Source of the DNA: Buddleja alternifolia
Lineage: Eukaryota > Streptophyta > Magnoliopsida > Lamiales > Scrophulariaceae
Length of the DNA: 64,000 nucleotides
NCBI GenBank assembly: GCA_019426215.1
Contig: CM033397.1
Location: forward strand, 29,700,480-29,764,479
Direction: 5' to 3'
Below are positions 46,905-55,740 of this stretch, piece after piece. The notes under the pieces were generated by a model. It made no database searches and was not told the DNA's origin. It saw only the letters and a program-made list of their open reading frames with translations. Both the position numbers and the translations under genes were made by a program. How positions within the stretch are numbered: the stretch's first letter is position 1; each line of letters opens with the position of its first letter.

Positions 46905-47205
46905 ACAGGAAAAAAAAACAGCGGTTCTGCAGAACCGCTGCCACAGTTCTCACCTGTGGCAGCGGTTCTGGAAAACCGCTGCCACAGTTCTCACCTGTGG
47001 CAGCGGTTTTGGGAGAACCGCTGCCACAGGTCCGTTATTTATTTTTATTTTTTTGGTTTTTTCACAGCGGTGTTCAGGGAACCGCTGTCATAGGTAGACC
47101 TATTACAGCGGTTTTGTAACCGCTGTCATAGGTCCACCCCTATAACAGCGGTTAAAACCGCTGCCATAGGCCCAAAAAAACCGCTGTCATAGGTCATTTT
47201 TGTAG
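46905..47205. repeat. Right subterminal palindromes of CACTA element 2
   Basis: Units CTGTGGCAGCGGTT and AACCGCTG(C/T)CA(C/T)AG alternate in both orientations up to the terminus, mirroring the left end. Confidence 0.8.
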
Positions 47206-48284
47206 TAGTGGTTACAACTACTTAGTTGTGATTTTGAAAATATTCATGAATTTTTGGGTAATTTCCCCTGTTTGAAAATAATAAAAATGGCTTTCAACCA
47301 AGGCCAGAGCAATATCAACACTCGGCTATCGATCCCAAATTTAGATTGGTTGGTTATTTTAATGACCCAAAATCAGGGAGTGTCGGGGCATATGCAACTG
47401 TCCAGAGCTCGTACCTTGAAATGGATATTACGTGGTGATGCCATGGACTTTGAAAGCAATTGCACTGATAACCTTTTCCATCGAGAGGCTGTTAAAATGG
47501 TTAAAGAATTATTCCTCACCGATGACGCTCATGTGTCGATGGTTTTCGGACAGGTATACCTCTCATTGGTTTTGATATCTGTGTGCATTAAATCTATGAA
47601 ATTGTTGTTGATTTTACGTTTTTGGTACTTTGGTAGGTTTTGGCCAGCGTGGCTGGTCTACATCGTCATGTGTCGTCTTGTTATTTTGTCGACATGTTCA
47701 GCTTAAATATGACATGTTTGAACAAGATCGATCATCTCGCAATGACACTGGTGATGATTAGTAGATGTCCAAACTTGGAAACATTTTCAATTAATTTGGT
47801 GGTAATATTCTACATTTTATGATTTGTTGATTATAACATGGTTAATTAACACTTTGATATCGGATATTCCATCAATAAAATGGTTTCTGTTTTTTACTTG
47901 TTTTGTAGCCGAGTGACATGTTGGTAAACAATCCCACAACGGTTGGTCAATATGTAGAAGAGTGGAATTTGGGTGAGTTGAGATTGGACAATTTGGACGT
48001 GGTGAGCGTAACAAATTTCACGGGCACTGAATCCGAGATGAGCTACGTTATGCACGTGTTATTGCACGCATCTCAGTTGCAGAGGGTAAATATTGTGTGC
48101 AACGACGTTTTTGCTGCTGACCGACATATATGTCAGCAAAAAATTAGGACGATAAGGTTGTTTCCAAGATTATCGGAAAATGTACGGCTTTGTTTCTCGT
48201 TTATGTAATATATATACTGAAAATATTGCTATTGTATACCCAATTTGACATTCATTTGATGGTAGAATATTGCTATCCAGTATC

Positions 48285-48500
48285 CAGAATGGTAGTTATA
48301 CCGTACGAATATTGACCCGGTATATGCCGTATACTTGGCAGAATGATAGATATACCGGACGAATGGTTATCCGGTATAGTCAGTATACCATGCTGAATGA
48401 TAGGTATACCGGACGAATATTGATCCGGTATATTCAGTATACTAGGCAGATTAGAATAGGTATACCGGACGAATATTGATCCGGTATATGCAGTATACTT
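48285..48500. repeat. About 60-base minisatellite with ATACCGGACGAAT...ATCCGGTAT
   Basis: About 3.5 units, each with a GTATACCGG / CCGGTATA inverted pair and a GCAGTATAC(T/C) spacer. Single units recur at 49011 and 49565. It lies between the F-box and GRF genes. Confidence 0.8.
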
Positions 48501-49563
48501 GGCAAATTGGAAAAACAATTGGAAATGAATCCATCGCCAATTCACATATGATTGGTTGAAATAGAACAGTGCTAAAACATTTAAATTGCTTCAAATAATA
48601 ATATGTGAATGGATTACACCACAATTGGCGGCAGCAATACACATGGTTTAGGGTATCGAGTTTTAGGGTTTAGGGTATCGATCAGAGGTAATGTGAACCT
48701 AAATTTTGTGATGTTTTAATAAAATATACCGTGTGCAACAATGCATATTTGAATGTGGAACAATTGATGTATTTCATATATGCTTCTACAACTAATTAAT
48801 GTTAATAGTTTCCCATACCTAGTAATAACATGTTTATATGTTGTACTTAGTATACTAGGCAGATTGGAAAAACAATTGGAAGTGAATCCATCGCCAAATG
48901 ACATATGATTGGTTGAAATAGAACAGAGCTAAAACATTTGAATTAATGTTTAGGATATATTTATAGATTAAGCTGCAATAAGAATTTAATTTAATAGGTC
49001 CAAAAAAAATAGGTATACCGGACGAATATTGACCCGGTATATGCAGTATACTTGGCAAATTGGAAAAACAATTGGAAATGAATCCATCGCCAATTCACAT
49101 ATGATTGGTTGAAATAGAACAGTGCTAAAACATTTAAATTGCTTCAAATAATAATATGTGAATGGATTACACCACAATTGGCGGCAGCAATACACATGGT
49201 TTAGGGTATCGAGTTTTAGGGTATAGGGTATCCATCAGAGGTAATGTGAACCTAAATTTTGTGATGTTTTAATAAAATATACCGTGTGCAACAATGCATA
49301 TTTGAATGTGGAACAATTGATGTATTTCATATATGCTTCTACAACTAATTAATGTTAATAGTTTCCCATACCTAGTAATAACATGTTTATATGTTGTACT
49401 TAGTATACTAGGCAGATTCGAAAAACAATTGGAAGTGAATCCATCGCCAAATGACATATGATTGGTTGAAATAGAACAGAGCTAAAACATTTGAATTAAT
49501 GTTTAGGATATATTTATAGATTAAGCTGCAATAAGAATTTAATTTAATAGGTCCAAAAAGAAT
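48458..49563. repeat. 553-base tandem duplication
   Basis: 48458-49010 and 49011-49563 are near-identical, joined at copies of the GTATACCGG unit. A third unit starts at 49564 but is cut short. No gene in it. Confidence 0.85.
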
Positions 49564-49930
49564 AGGTATAGCGGACGAATATTGACCCGGTATATGCAGT
49601 ATACTTGGCAGAATGATAGATATACCGGACGAATGGTTATCCGGTGTAGTCAGTATACTAGGCAGAATGGTGAAGGCGGGAAATCCGAAAAAGTTTGAAT
49701 AAAAAAGCGAGAAAAGAAGAAAAGCAGGTTTCTTATATTGTTCCCAGCATCTAGATTATTCCTATTATTCATTATCCAATATCCACATCCAACATTCCAT
49801 TTTCCACAATATCCCTCTCTCTCCACTTCCCCCCTCTCTCTCTCTCTTCTCTTCGCTCTTCACTATTTACTGTCTCTCTCGTCTCTCTCCCTCTCCTACC
49901 TACCTCGTCTCGGTATCAAATTACTGAATC

Positions 49931-50410
49931 ATGGAGGGATTTTGGTCACCTACTTGTAAGTGCGGGCGAGGCAGAATGATTATTCACTGTGCCGGACCGG
50001 ATACAAAAAATCCAGGCCGCTACTTTTATCGATGTCCCGGCTGGAAAAGACATACAGATTGTTATCTTTGGTGCGATGAATACCATGACGAAAATCCTCA
50101 TATACCACAGCCAAGTTTTATGGACAATAACGTCCGCCCAACGCAGACAGAGCAAGGTGCTTCGTCTAGTAAGGACAAGGGTTCCGCCACTGCTTGCCCG
50201 AGCTTTGATTCAGCCATTGACCGGTCAACGGAAAAGAATATATGTATGACTGTTAGATTTGGCAAGCCGCTGCAAACTGAATTGAGCCTAACTAGTAGGG
50301 GGTTCTCCCTAATGTGTTGTTTCATAATCGTTGCCTTGATTCTGCTTGCAATTTTCATATTTGTGGCTGGTCTATCAGTTGGACTGATCATTCATCAGTC
50401 CAGTATTTGA
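49931..50410 (+). CDS. GRF zinc-finger protein with a C-terminal membrane segment
   Basis: 159 residues. The N-terminus carries a GRF-type zinc finger, with 'CKCGRG', then 'GRYFYRCP' and 'CYLWCDEY' (residues about 10-50). A Ser/Thr-rich stretch (60-110) follows, then a hydrophobic helix (about residues 126-152). The ATG at 49931 follows a CT-rich leader. GRF fingers bind single-stranded DNA or RNA in other proteins; short plant proteins with this finger plus a membrane tail are often linked to transposons. The role here is unknown. Confidence 0.75.
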   Translation: MEGFWSPTCKCGRGRMIIHCAGPDTKNPGRYFYRCPGWKRHTDCYLWCDEYHDENPHIPQPSFMDNNVRPTQTEQGASSSKDKGSATACPSFDSAIDRSTEKNICMTVRFGKPLQTELSLTSRGFSLMCCFIIVALILLAIFIFVAGLSVGLIIHQSSI

Positions 50411-50837
50411 GTGTAAAACCAGTATTTTATATGTATGTATATTGTTCAGATTATTCAGATTCGCCTGCCTAATTCTGCCACATGCTTCCCCGCATAACCA
50501 TAACTTGCAAAAAATCTCCAATTTAACAGTTCAACATCAAGACACATGCAAACGAGCATTTACAGCACAAAAATGAATAGCCAGAAATTATGCACACAAA
50601 AAAAAAAGCAAAACTAATTTAAAGCAAGCTTGCTATTTTATTCAGTACAACCTTATATGATTGAAAAAACACAACATTATATGATTGAAAAAATACAACA
50701 TTATAGTTCCCACCAGTTGGATTGGAGAAACAATCATTGATTAATCCATCCTAGTTTTATACCAACTATTAATCAAATTATTAAAAAATAAGGAAATAAA
50801 AAATCATACATCTCTATCTCTCCATAGCTCAGTTTAT
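50411..50837. other. Shared 3' region of the GRF and transposase genes
   Basis: Convergent genes. AT-rich, no frame of note. A 24-base 'ACA(A/C)(C)TTATATGATTGAAAAA' unit is doubled near 50660-50690. Confidence 0.45.
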
Positions 50838-53405
50838 TTAGAACTTTCTTGGATCTTTTTGTCTCTTTGACTTCTTCCGAACCTTCTGTCCACCTGCCTC
50901 CATTCTAACAGACTGAGGCACTCCAGGCCTTTTCGTGTAGTCCGGAGGTACCACTCGAATGGCCTTTACTTCATCAGGTATGATCCAAGTGGATTGATTA
51001 GGAACGGGGTATATGGTTCGGGAATACGCCAATGCCCATAATTCCTTCAAGTAGTACTTCGAGCATAAAGAGACCAATTCTGCGTCATCACCAGAAAATG
51101 CAGCAAGCGCGTGCTCACAAGGGAGATGGTCAATGTCGAAAACTCGGAAACTACATTTTTTCTTCTGGAGGTCAACAAAGAAAATTTCTTCCTGATCCAA
51201 AGCCCCCGTGCGATTGACCATATACTCACCAGCAAACTTATTAAGTTCTTTAGCTATATAGAACTGGCACTCGCGTTTCCTTGCATGCAATGTGCTTTCC
51301 GCTTCTGGAGTTAGGAATTGTGACGATCCACCCTCACAAGATTCCATGCGGTGCTTATTGAACCACCGACATATCAAGTTCACAATCTCATCCATCAAAA
51401 GAATCAACGGAAATGATCGAGCACCAACCAAGGCAGCATTAATGGACTCAACTCCGTTGGAAGTCAAAATGTTGTATCGTGAACATTCAAAGTAGCACCT
51501 GGCCCAACGCTCCTTTATAAGGAGTAGATCTTGCATATACTCGTGAAACTTGATGCATGTACGAGGTTGCCTTCTTGTTAGGTCATCAAAACATTTTTCG
51601 AACTCTTGAACAGTGTATGCTTCAGCATAAGCCGTGAACTTCCCCAACACGCTTTTGCGATGTTCATTTTTCTGTTTACCCCTGTCGGTATTAACGCGAG
51701 TCCTAATATTTTGAGAAATATGATAAGCACAAAATCCATGTGAAGCCTTGGGATACACTATCGGAACTGTATTTATGATGCTTCCGTTTCTATCTGAAAT
51801 GATGACCAAATCTTCAGAATCGGGTATCACCTCGCTAAGCTTGTCCAAGAACCAAGACCATGATGCATCGCATTCACTTTTAACTACACCAAAAGCAAGA
51901 GGATATTGATGTTTGTTGCCGTCTTGTGCAGTACAAACTAATAATACACCTTTATACTTGGTCTTTAAATGTGTGCCGTCAATAACGATTACCTTCCTCA
52001 TGGCCTTAAATCCTTCGATGCATGCTCCCAATGCAAAGAATAAAGACACAAACTTGCCATCCACATCTGTACATATGTCAGTAACTGTACCGGGATTCAC
52101 CACCTTCAGCATATACAAATAACTCGGAAGAAAAGCATAACTTTCCTCCGGGTCACCCCTGATAGTACTTCTCGCTAGATGTTTACCCCGCAGCGCTTTG
52201 GAGTAAGAAATATGAAGGCCCTGATTTACCATCATTTGAACTATTGTCTTTGGCGACGGTGTATCATACTGACATGGGAAAGTCTTTAACAACATGTTAC
52301 AAACCTGCGATGCGCTACTTTTTTCTGCTTTAAACCGCACTGAAGGTGAGCATGTATGGATCTTACTATGAATGCGCAAGGAGAAAACATCTAACCCTCC
52401 GGTCTTTCCAGCACGCAATCTCCACTTGCATTCCGGATCCCTACACTTAAAAGAGAATATCTTTGTGTTTGACTTAGATCTTTTAAAATTGAAAGTTGTT
52501 TTCAACGAAGCATTCAAAACCACGTCGAACACCTCATCTTTGCTTCTGAATTCATGTCCAATAGGCAGATCTATACCATCCTCAAAACTATAGGTCTCAA
52601 CAACCTCACCAGGAATAGGTTCACTAACCGTAGCTCGAAGAATTGGAATTGAGTCTTCCCTTGAGAAACAGAGAGGTGTACTGGAAGCATGTATTGGACT
52701 TGAGTCATCCCTTGAGAAATAGAAAGGTGAACTGGAAGCATGTATTGGACTTGAGGGAGCGGCAGGAGTAGATTGGAGATTTTCAACATTTGGAGTCGAA
52801 ATGGGAGTTGATTCTAAATTTTCATTGCTTGGAGGATTTTGTTTGATAGGAGTTGGGGAAGAGGCCATAGATATGGGCGGAGACATCGGCTTATCTAAAA
52901 CAAAAGCCGGCCTACCTGGGGCAGATGTATAGTCGTTAACCACATTCACATCCACATCCACATAAGAACCTGAGTCCTCACTATCAGAATCCACTCCATC
53001 TATATCAACACCATTACCATCATCAAACCAATTGTGTTCAACGGGAACCCTCTTTTTAACAAGCTCAACATGGAGAATGCTTCTACACTTGGATACACGA
53101 CATTGGTCCATAAGATAACATTTTACATCAAAATCGGTCAAAATATATTTAGGGTTTAAACCTTTACAGGACAAAGGCGTATAACTCAATTTGATTTCAA
53201 AGTCATTCCGGTTAAAAGGAGCCTTTTCAAATATGAAATCCTGAAGCTTTGAAAATGTAATCGCGTTAAGATCATCTCCCTCTTCTCCGATTATTGCATT
53301 GTGCATTTCATAATTATTCCTTGAAATCCATTCATATGCTCCTAATTCTCCGTCTTTCTTCTGCCACTCTCCATCGTATCGGTAGTACAACAAATAGTCT
53401 GACAT
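50838..53405 (-). CDS. MULE transposase (MuDR-like), open over 855 residues
   Basis: A single uninterrupted minus-strand frame. The N-terminal 120 residues are uncharacterised, followed by a Ser/Pro-rich linker (about 180-260). A MuDR DNA-binding domain follows (about 275-360, 'CRDPECKWRLRAGK'), then the MULE catalytic domain. Its D is in 'VIDGTHLK' (about residue 475), its D in 'IISDRN' (about 537) and its E in 'SNGVESINAAL' (about 652). A SWIM zinc-finger-like segment lies near residues 745-770 ('PCEHALAAF'), though its first half has only one clear Cys. It ends in a basic tail. It sits next to the right terminal repeat with its start facing that end. The intact frame suggests recent activity. 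Confidence 0.9.
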   Translation of the reverse strand: MSDYLLYYRYDGEWQKKDGELGAYEWISRNNYEMHNAIIGEEGDDLNAITFSKLQDFIFEKAPFNRNDFEIKLSYTPLSCKGLNPKYILTDFDVKCYLMDQCRVSKCRSILHVELVKKRVPVEHNWFDDGNGVDIDGVDSDSEDSGSYVDVDVNVVNDYTSAPGRPAFVLDKPMSPPISMASSPTPIKQNPPSNENLESTPISTPNVENLQSTPAAPSSPIHASSSPFYFSRDDSSPIHASSTPLCFSREDSIPILRATVSEPIPGEVVETYSFEDGIDLPIGHEFRSKDEVFDVVLNASLKTTFNFKRSKSNTKIFSFKCRDPECKWRLRAGKTGGLDVFSLRIHSKIHTCSPSVRFKAEKSSASQVCNMLLKTFPCQYDTPSPKTIVQMMVNQGLHISYSKALRGKHLARSTIRGDPEESYAFLPSYLYMLKVVNPGTVTDICTDVDGKFVSLFFALGACIEGFKAMRKVIVIDGTHLKTKYKGVLLVCTAQDGNKHQYPLAFGVVKSECDASWSWFLDKLSEVIPDSEDLVIISDRNGSIINTVPIVYPKASHGFCAYHISQNIRTRVNTDRGKQKNEHRKSVLGKFTAYAEAYTVQEFEKCFDDLTRRQPRTCIKFHEYMQDLLLIKERWARCYFECSRYNILTSNGVESINAALVGARSFPLILLMDEIVNLICRWFNKHRMESCEGGSSQFLTPEAESTLHARKRECQFYIAKELNKFAGEYMVNRTGALDQEEIFFVDLQKKKCSFRVFDIDHLPCEHALAAFSGDDAELVSLCSKYYLKELWALAYSRTIYPVPNQSTWIIPDEVKAIRVVPPDYTKRPGVPQSVRMEAGGQKVRKKSKRQKDPRKF

Positions 53406-54311
53406 TTTCCTAAAATGAACAACAACAAAAAAATTACTGCTATTAAACTATTTATGATCGAACTATGCACCACCAGTATACAGAAGGATATTCCTTTTAA
53501 CGAGTAAACACATTATTCTTCAACCTGCCTACATGGGATTGCCTACTGCACAACAACAAACAACACAAATAATTTTCAAAACTATTTATGATTCAATTAT
53601 ACACCACTACCATTATACAGAGAGGGCTATTCCTATTATTTAACGAGGATTCTTCAACCTCTCTACATTGCCCACATGACAATTACATTGCCTACCGCAC
53701 AACAGTAGAATTATTCTTCGAAATCAACCACAAAATACAATCCTACACACACATTCACAATCATGAACAAGAAGAAGCCGAAATTGGTTCAAAAAACTCA
53801 TGAAAAACGAAATTGAAATAATTACCAAGAATTCGGGTGGATTAAACTCCAAATGCACCTCGAACAACTACAAACAATCGTCTTCCGAAGTCGATGAAAA
53901 CAATGTCGCAAGTTTTCTTTGGTTAATACCAATCAGGGAACAATTGTACATGATTTCGAATCAATTGGGAAAAAAGATTTGGGCCAAGCAAGAACCCTAA
54001 ATTTGGACTGAATTGGGGGAAATATGCTTCAGCAGAAACTCAGCACTTCAGCCCTCAGCAGCGCGGCGGGAATGGGAGGGAAATAGATGATTTTTCTTTT
54101 ATTTTTATTAATTTAATTGAATGTAAGGATATTTTAGACATTTCATAAATCACTAATTTATCTTTTCTTTTGATACAATTTTGTTAGTAAGGGCAATTTA
54201 GAACATTCACTTGAATGAATATTCTTTTAATTTAAAACAAATGAGTTAGTTAGGGTATTTTAGAACTTTCAATTGAGTGGGTCCCACAGGGGTCTAAAAT
54301 TGAGGTGGTTT
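53406..54311 (-). promoter_or_regulatory. Upstream region of the transposase, adjoining the right MULE end
   Basis: About 0.9 kb without a gene. Two copies of an 'ACTATTTATGAT(C/T)...TATACAGA(A/G)(A/G)G' segment occur near 53450 and 53590. The transposase promoter should lie here, since MULE promoters often adjoin or overlap the terminal repeat. No unambiguous TATA box could be assigned. Confidence 0.4.
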
Positions 54312-54372
54312 TTTAAAAAGGTCTAATTTTGTAGTGTGATATGCAATTGGGGTCTATTTTTGTTAACTTCCC
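54312..54372 (-). repeat. Right terminal inverted repeat of the MULE
   Basis: It pairs with 32559-32620, reading GGAAGTTAACAAAAATAGACC on the minus strand. Confidence 0.65.
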
Positions 54373-55439
54373 CTGTCTGTGAGAGAGAGATGAATCCGCC
54401 CTAGTCCAACTAGTAAAGGAACAAAAAAAATTGAGGGAGAGGGAATAAAATAAAAGTGCCAAGAGCAAAATATTCAGAAATTTTCAGTGCTCCTGGTGCG
54501 CTAAATTTCTATTTGAGACAAGTGCCTCGAGAAGTTTAATTATTAGGGCAGAAATTAATAAGTGTCCCAATAATTTATAATTGAGGCACTTGTGCAAAAG
54601 CATCTCTTAAAAAATGTCCTATAATATGTATTTTATTGTAGTGTTTAAAATAAAATGTAAACGAACTCACAATGAGTATTGCTACTATAGAATTCTTTGG
54701 GGTCCAGACAGAATTCATGTGTATGAACTTTTTCTTCTTCGTATCAATAACCAGGAGTGTCCAATGAAATTCGTCAACAATTGGAATCATGATATATCGG
54801 CACGTGTTCATGACGTCCAGTGTCAACTTATGTATTGATTTGGCTTAATGTACAATCAAGTTATCAGCAACATCTACATACTGATCTTGACGGACGAAAG
54901 TGCTTAGTTTGTGAAGTTTCAGAAGGACTTCAGTCTATCAAGTGTTAATTTGTTAGTATTTACAATCTAACAAAACCCCAACATGTATGATTATTTTTTT
55001 AGATTTTTCTACATTGAAACCTGAAAATAAGAGAGAGAGAGTAGAAAAAGCGGTGGCCAACAGTTGTTGAAACGACATTGTTACACAGAATGTCCACGTA
55101 GCAATTCACCAAAGACGAGGATAGTGCCTCCCGAACAATAGATCACAAAACTCTTTGTGACAAAGATCAAGTACAAGTGCATCCCAAACAGGCACACTGC
55201 AAATTGAGATTTATCATTATTAGTAGATAGATCAATTAACATAAAAAAAGATAAGTAATATATTTAGTATTTGTACTCCAGCATGTCTCCACAAATATAA
55301 GCATCAATGATCCAACGATCATTGTCACTTAGGTCGGCCCGCCCTTTGTAGTCCATCCTCCCTTTGTACTGCTCAAGGGTATTTTTACTGTCAACTTCAT
55401 GAAATGATATATAATTGTCGTTGACTTCAATTGAAATCT

Positions 55440-55740
55440 GTACATACATGTCGTAGTCTTAGATGTAGTATGTTTTCGTGTTAAATGCAGTAAATATTTG
55501 CATATGAGTTCCTAATGAATGCAGTATACAAAGTCATGTTTAATTTAGTATGGCTCCCTTATAAATGACGTACGAAATCGGACTAACCGAAGTATGATTT
55601 CTTACTCATTGACGTATGGAATACTTTAATTGCAGTATGTAAATTCATGTTTTACTACGGTAGTGATTTGTCACAAATAAGCAAGCATAATACAGAAAGT
55701 ATTAATTCTTACTTCTTAGTAATAACAATTTGTTTAATAA
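55440..55740. other. Intron-like spacer with diverged GACGTATG units
   Basis: It lies between pieces of the split Ulp1 pseudogene. It contains 'ATTGACGTATGG', 'AATGACGTACGA' and 'GCAGTATGTAAATTCATG', similar to the minisatellite at 28090-28620 on the other side of CACTA element 1. Confidence 0.5.

Larger units (their letters stand above)
37962..47210 (+). mobile_element. CACTA element 2 (inner), inserted in the F-box exon
   Basis: It starts CACTACCACAAAAAAGTCC and ends with the reverse complement of CACTACTACAAAAATGACC. GTT is duplicated on both sides (37959-37961, 47211-47213). Length is 9249 bases. Subterminal palindromes occupy both ends, and two genes lie between them: a TNP2-like transposase (39568-42845) and a Transposase_24/Ulp1 gene (43378-46647), both with lesions. 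Termini, duplication and gene order are all standard for En/Spm-type elements. Confidence 0.95.
37390..48208 (+). pseudogene. F-box/FBD/LRR-type gene split by CACTA element 2
   Basis: Exon 1a is 37390-37961. After CACTA element 2 and one GTT copy are skipped, exon 1 resumes at 47214 and ends at 47553 (GTATAC donor). Exon 2 is 47637-47801 and exon 3 is 47909-48208, all phase 0. The joined frame has 458 codons plus a stop and no lesion. The N-terminus has an F-box ('VLPPDVIFHIMDQLSKLSVV'), the middle has LRR-like segments ('LPNLKKLVLKRV'), and the end fits the FBD domain ('VTNFTGTESEMSYVMHVLL'). Such proteins are substrate receptors of SCF ubiquitin ligases. The length is normal for plant F-box/FBD proteins. 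I chose ATG 37390 because it begins right before the F-box; the same frame is open up to 37228. The gene is broken unless the CACTA element is excised or spliced out. Confidence 0.85.
32559..54372. mobile_element. MULE with four genes, interrupted by CACTA element 2
   Basis: The left end (32559: GGAAGTTAGCAATTTTAGACC) and the reverse complement of the right end (54372: GGAAGTTAACAAAAATAGACC) stay alignable for about 60 bases. Both contain an AATTGCAT core and a second ATTAGACC. Inside are a Ulp1-type gene (+), an F-box/FBD gene (+), a GRF zinc-finger gene (+) and a MULE transposase (-), the last next to the right end. Without CACTA element 2 it would be about 12.6 kb. The Ulp1 cargo recalls the Kaonashi (KIU) MULEs. 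I could not find a convincing 9-base target duplication, so the exact edges are uncertain. Confidence 0.7.
28968..54643. mobile_element. CACTA element 1 (outer), carrying a nested MULE
   Basis: The right end is ...TATTTTATTGTAGTG (54643), the reverse complement of CACTACAATAAAA. The left end, CATACACAGAAATCC at 28968, looks like a mutated CACTACAAGAAATCC. TTT flanks both ends (28965-28967, 54644-54646), the 3-base duplication expected of CACTA elements. Subterminal GACAC/GGGACAC/GCGCCCCAA motifs fill 28990-29420 and 54500-54620. The insertion falls inside an intron of the Ulp1 pseudogene, which independently supports both edges. No transposase is found in its own sequence (28968-32558, 54373-54643), so it is non-autonomous. 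Confidence 0.75.
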
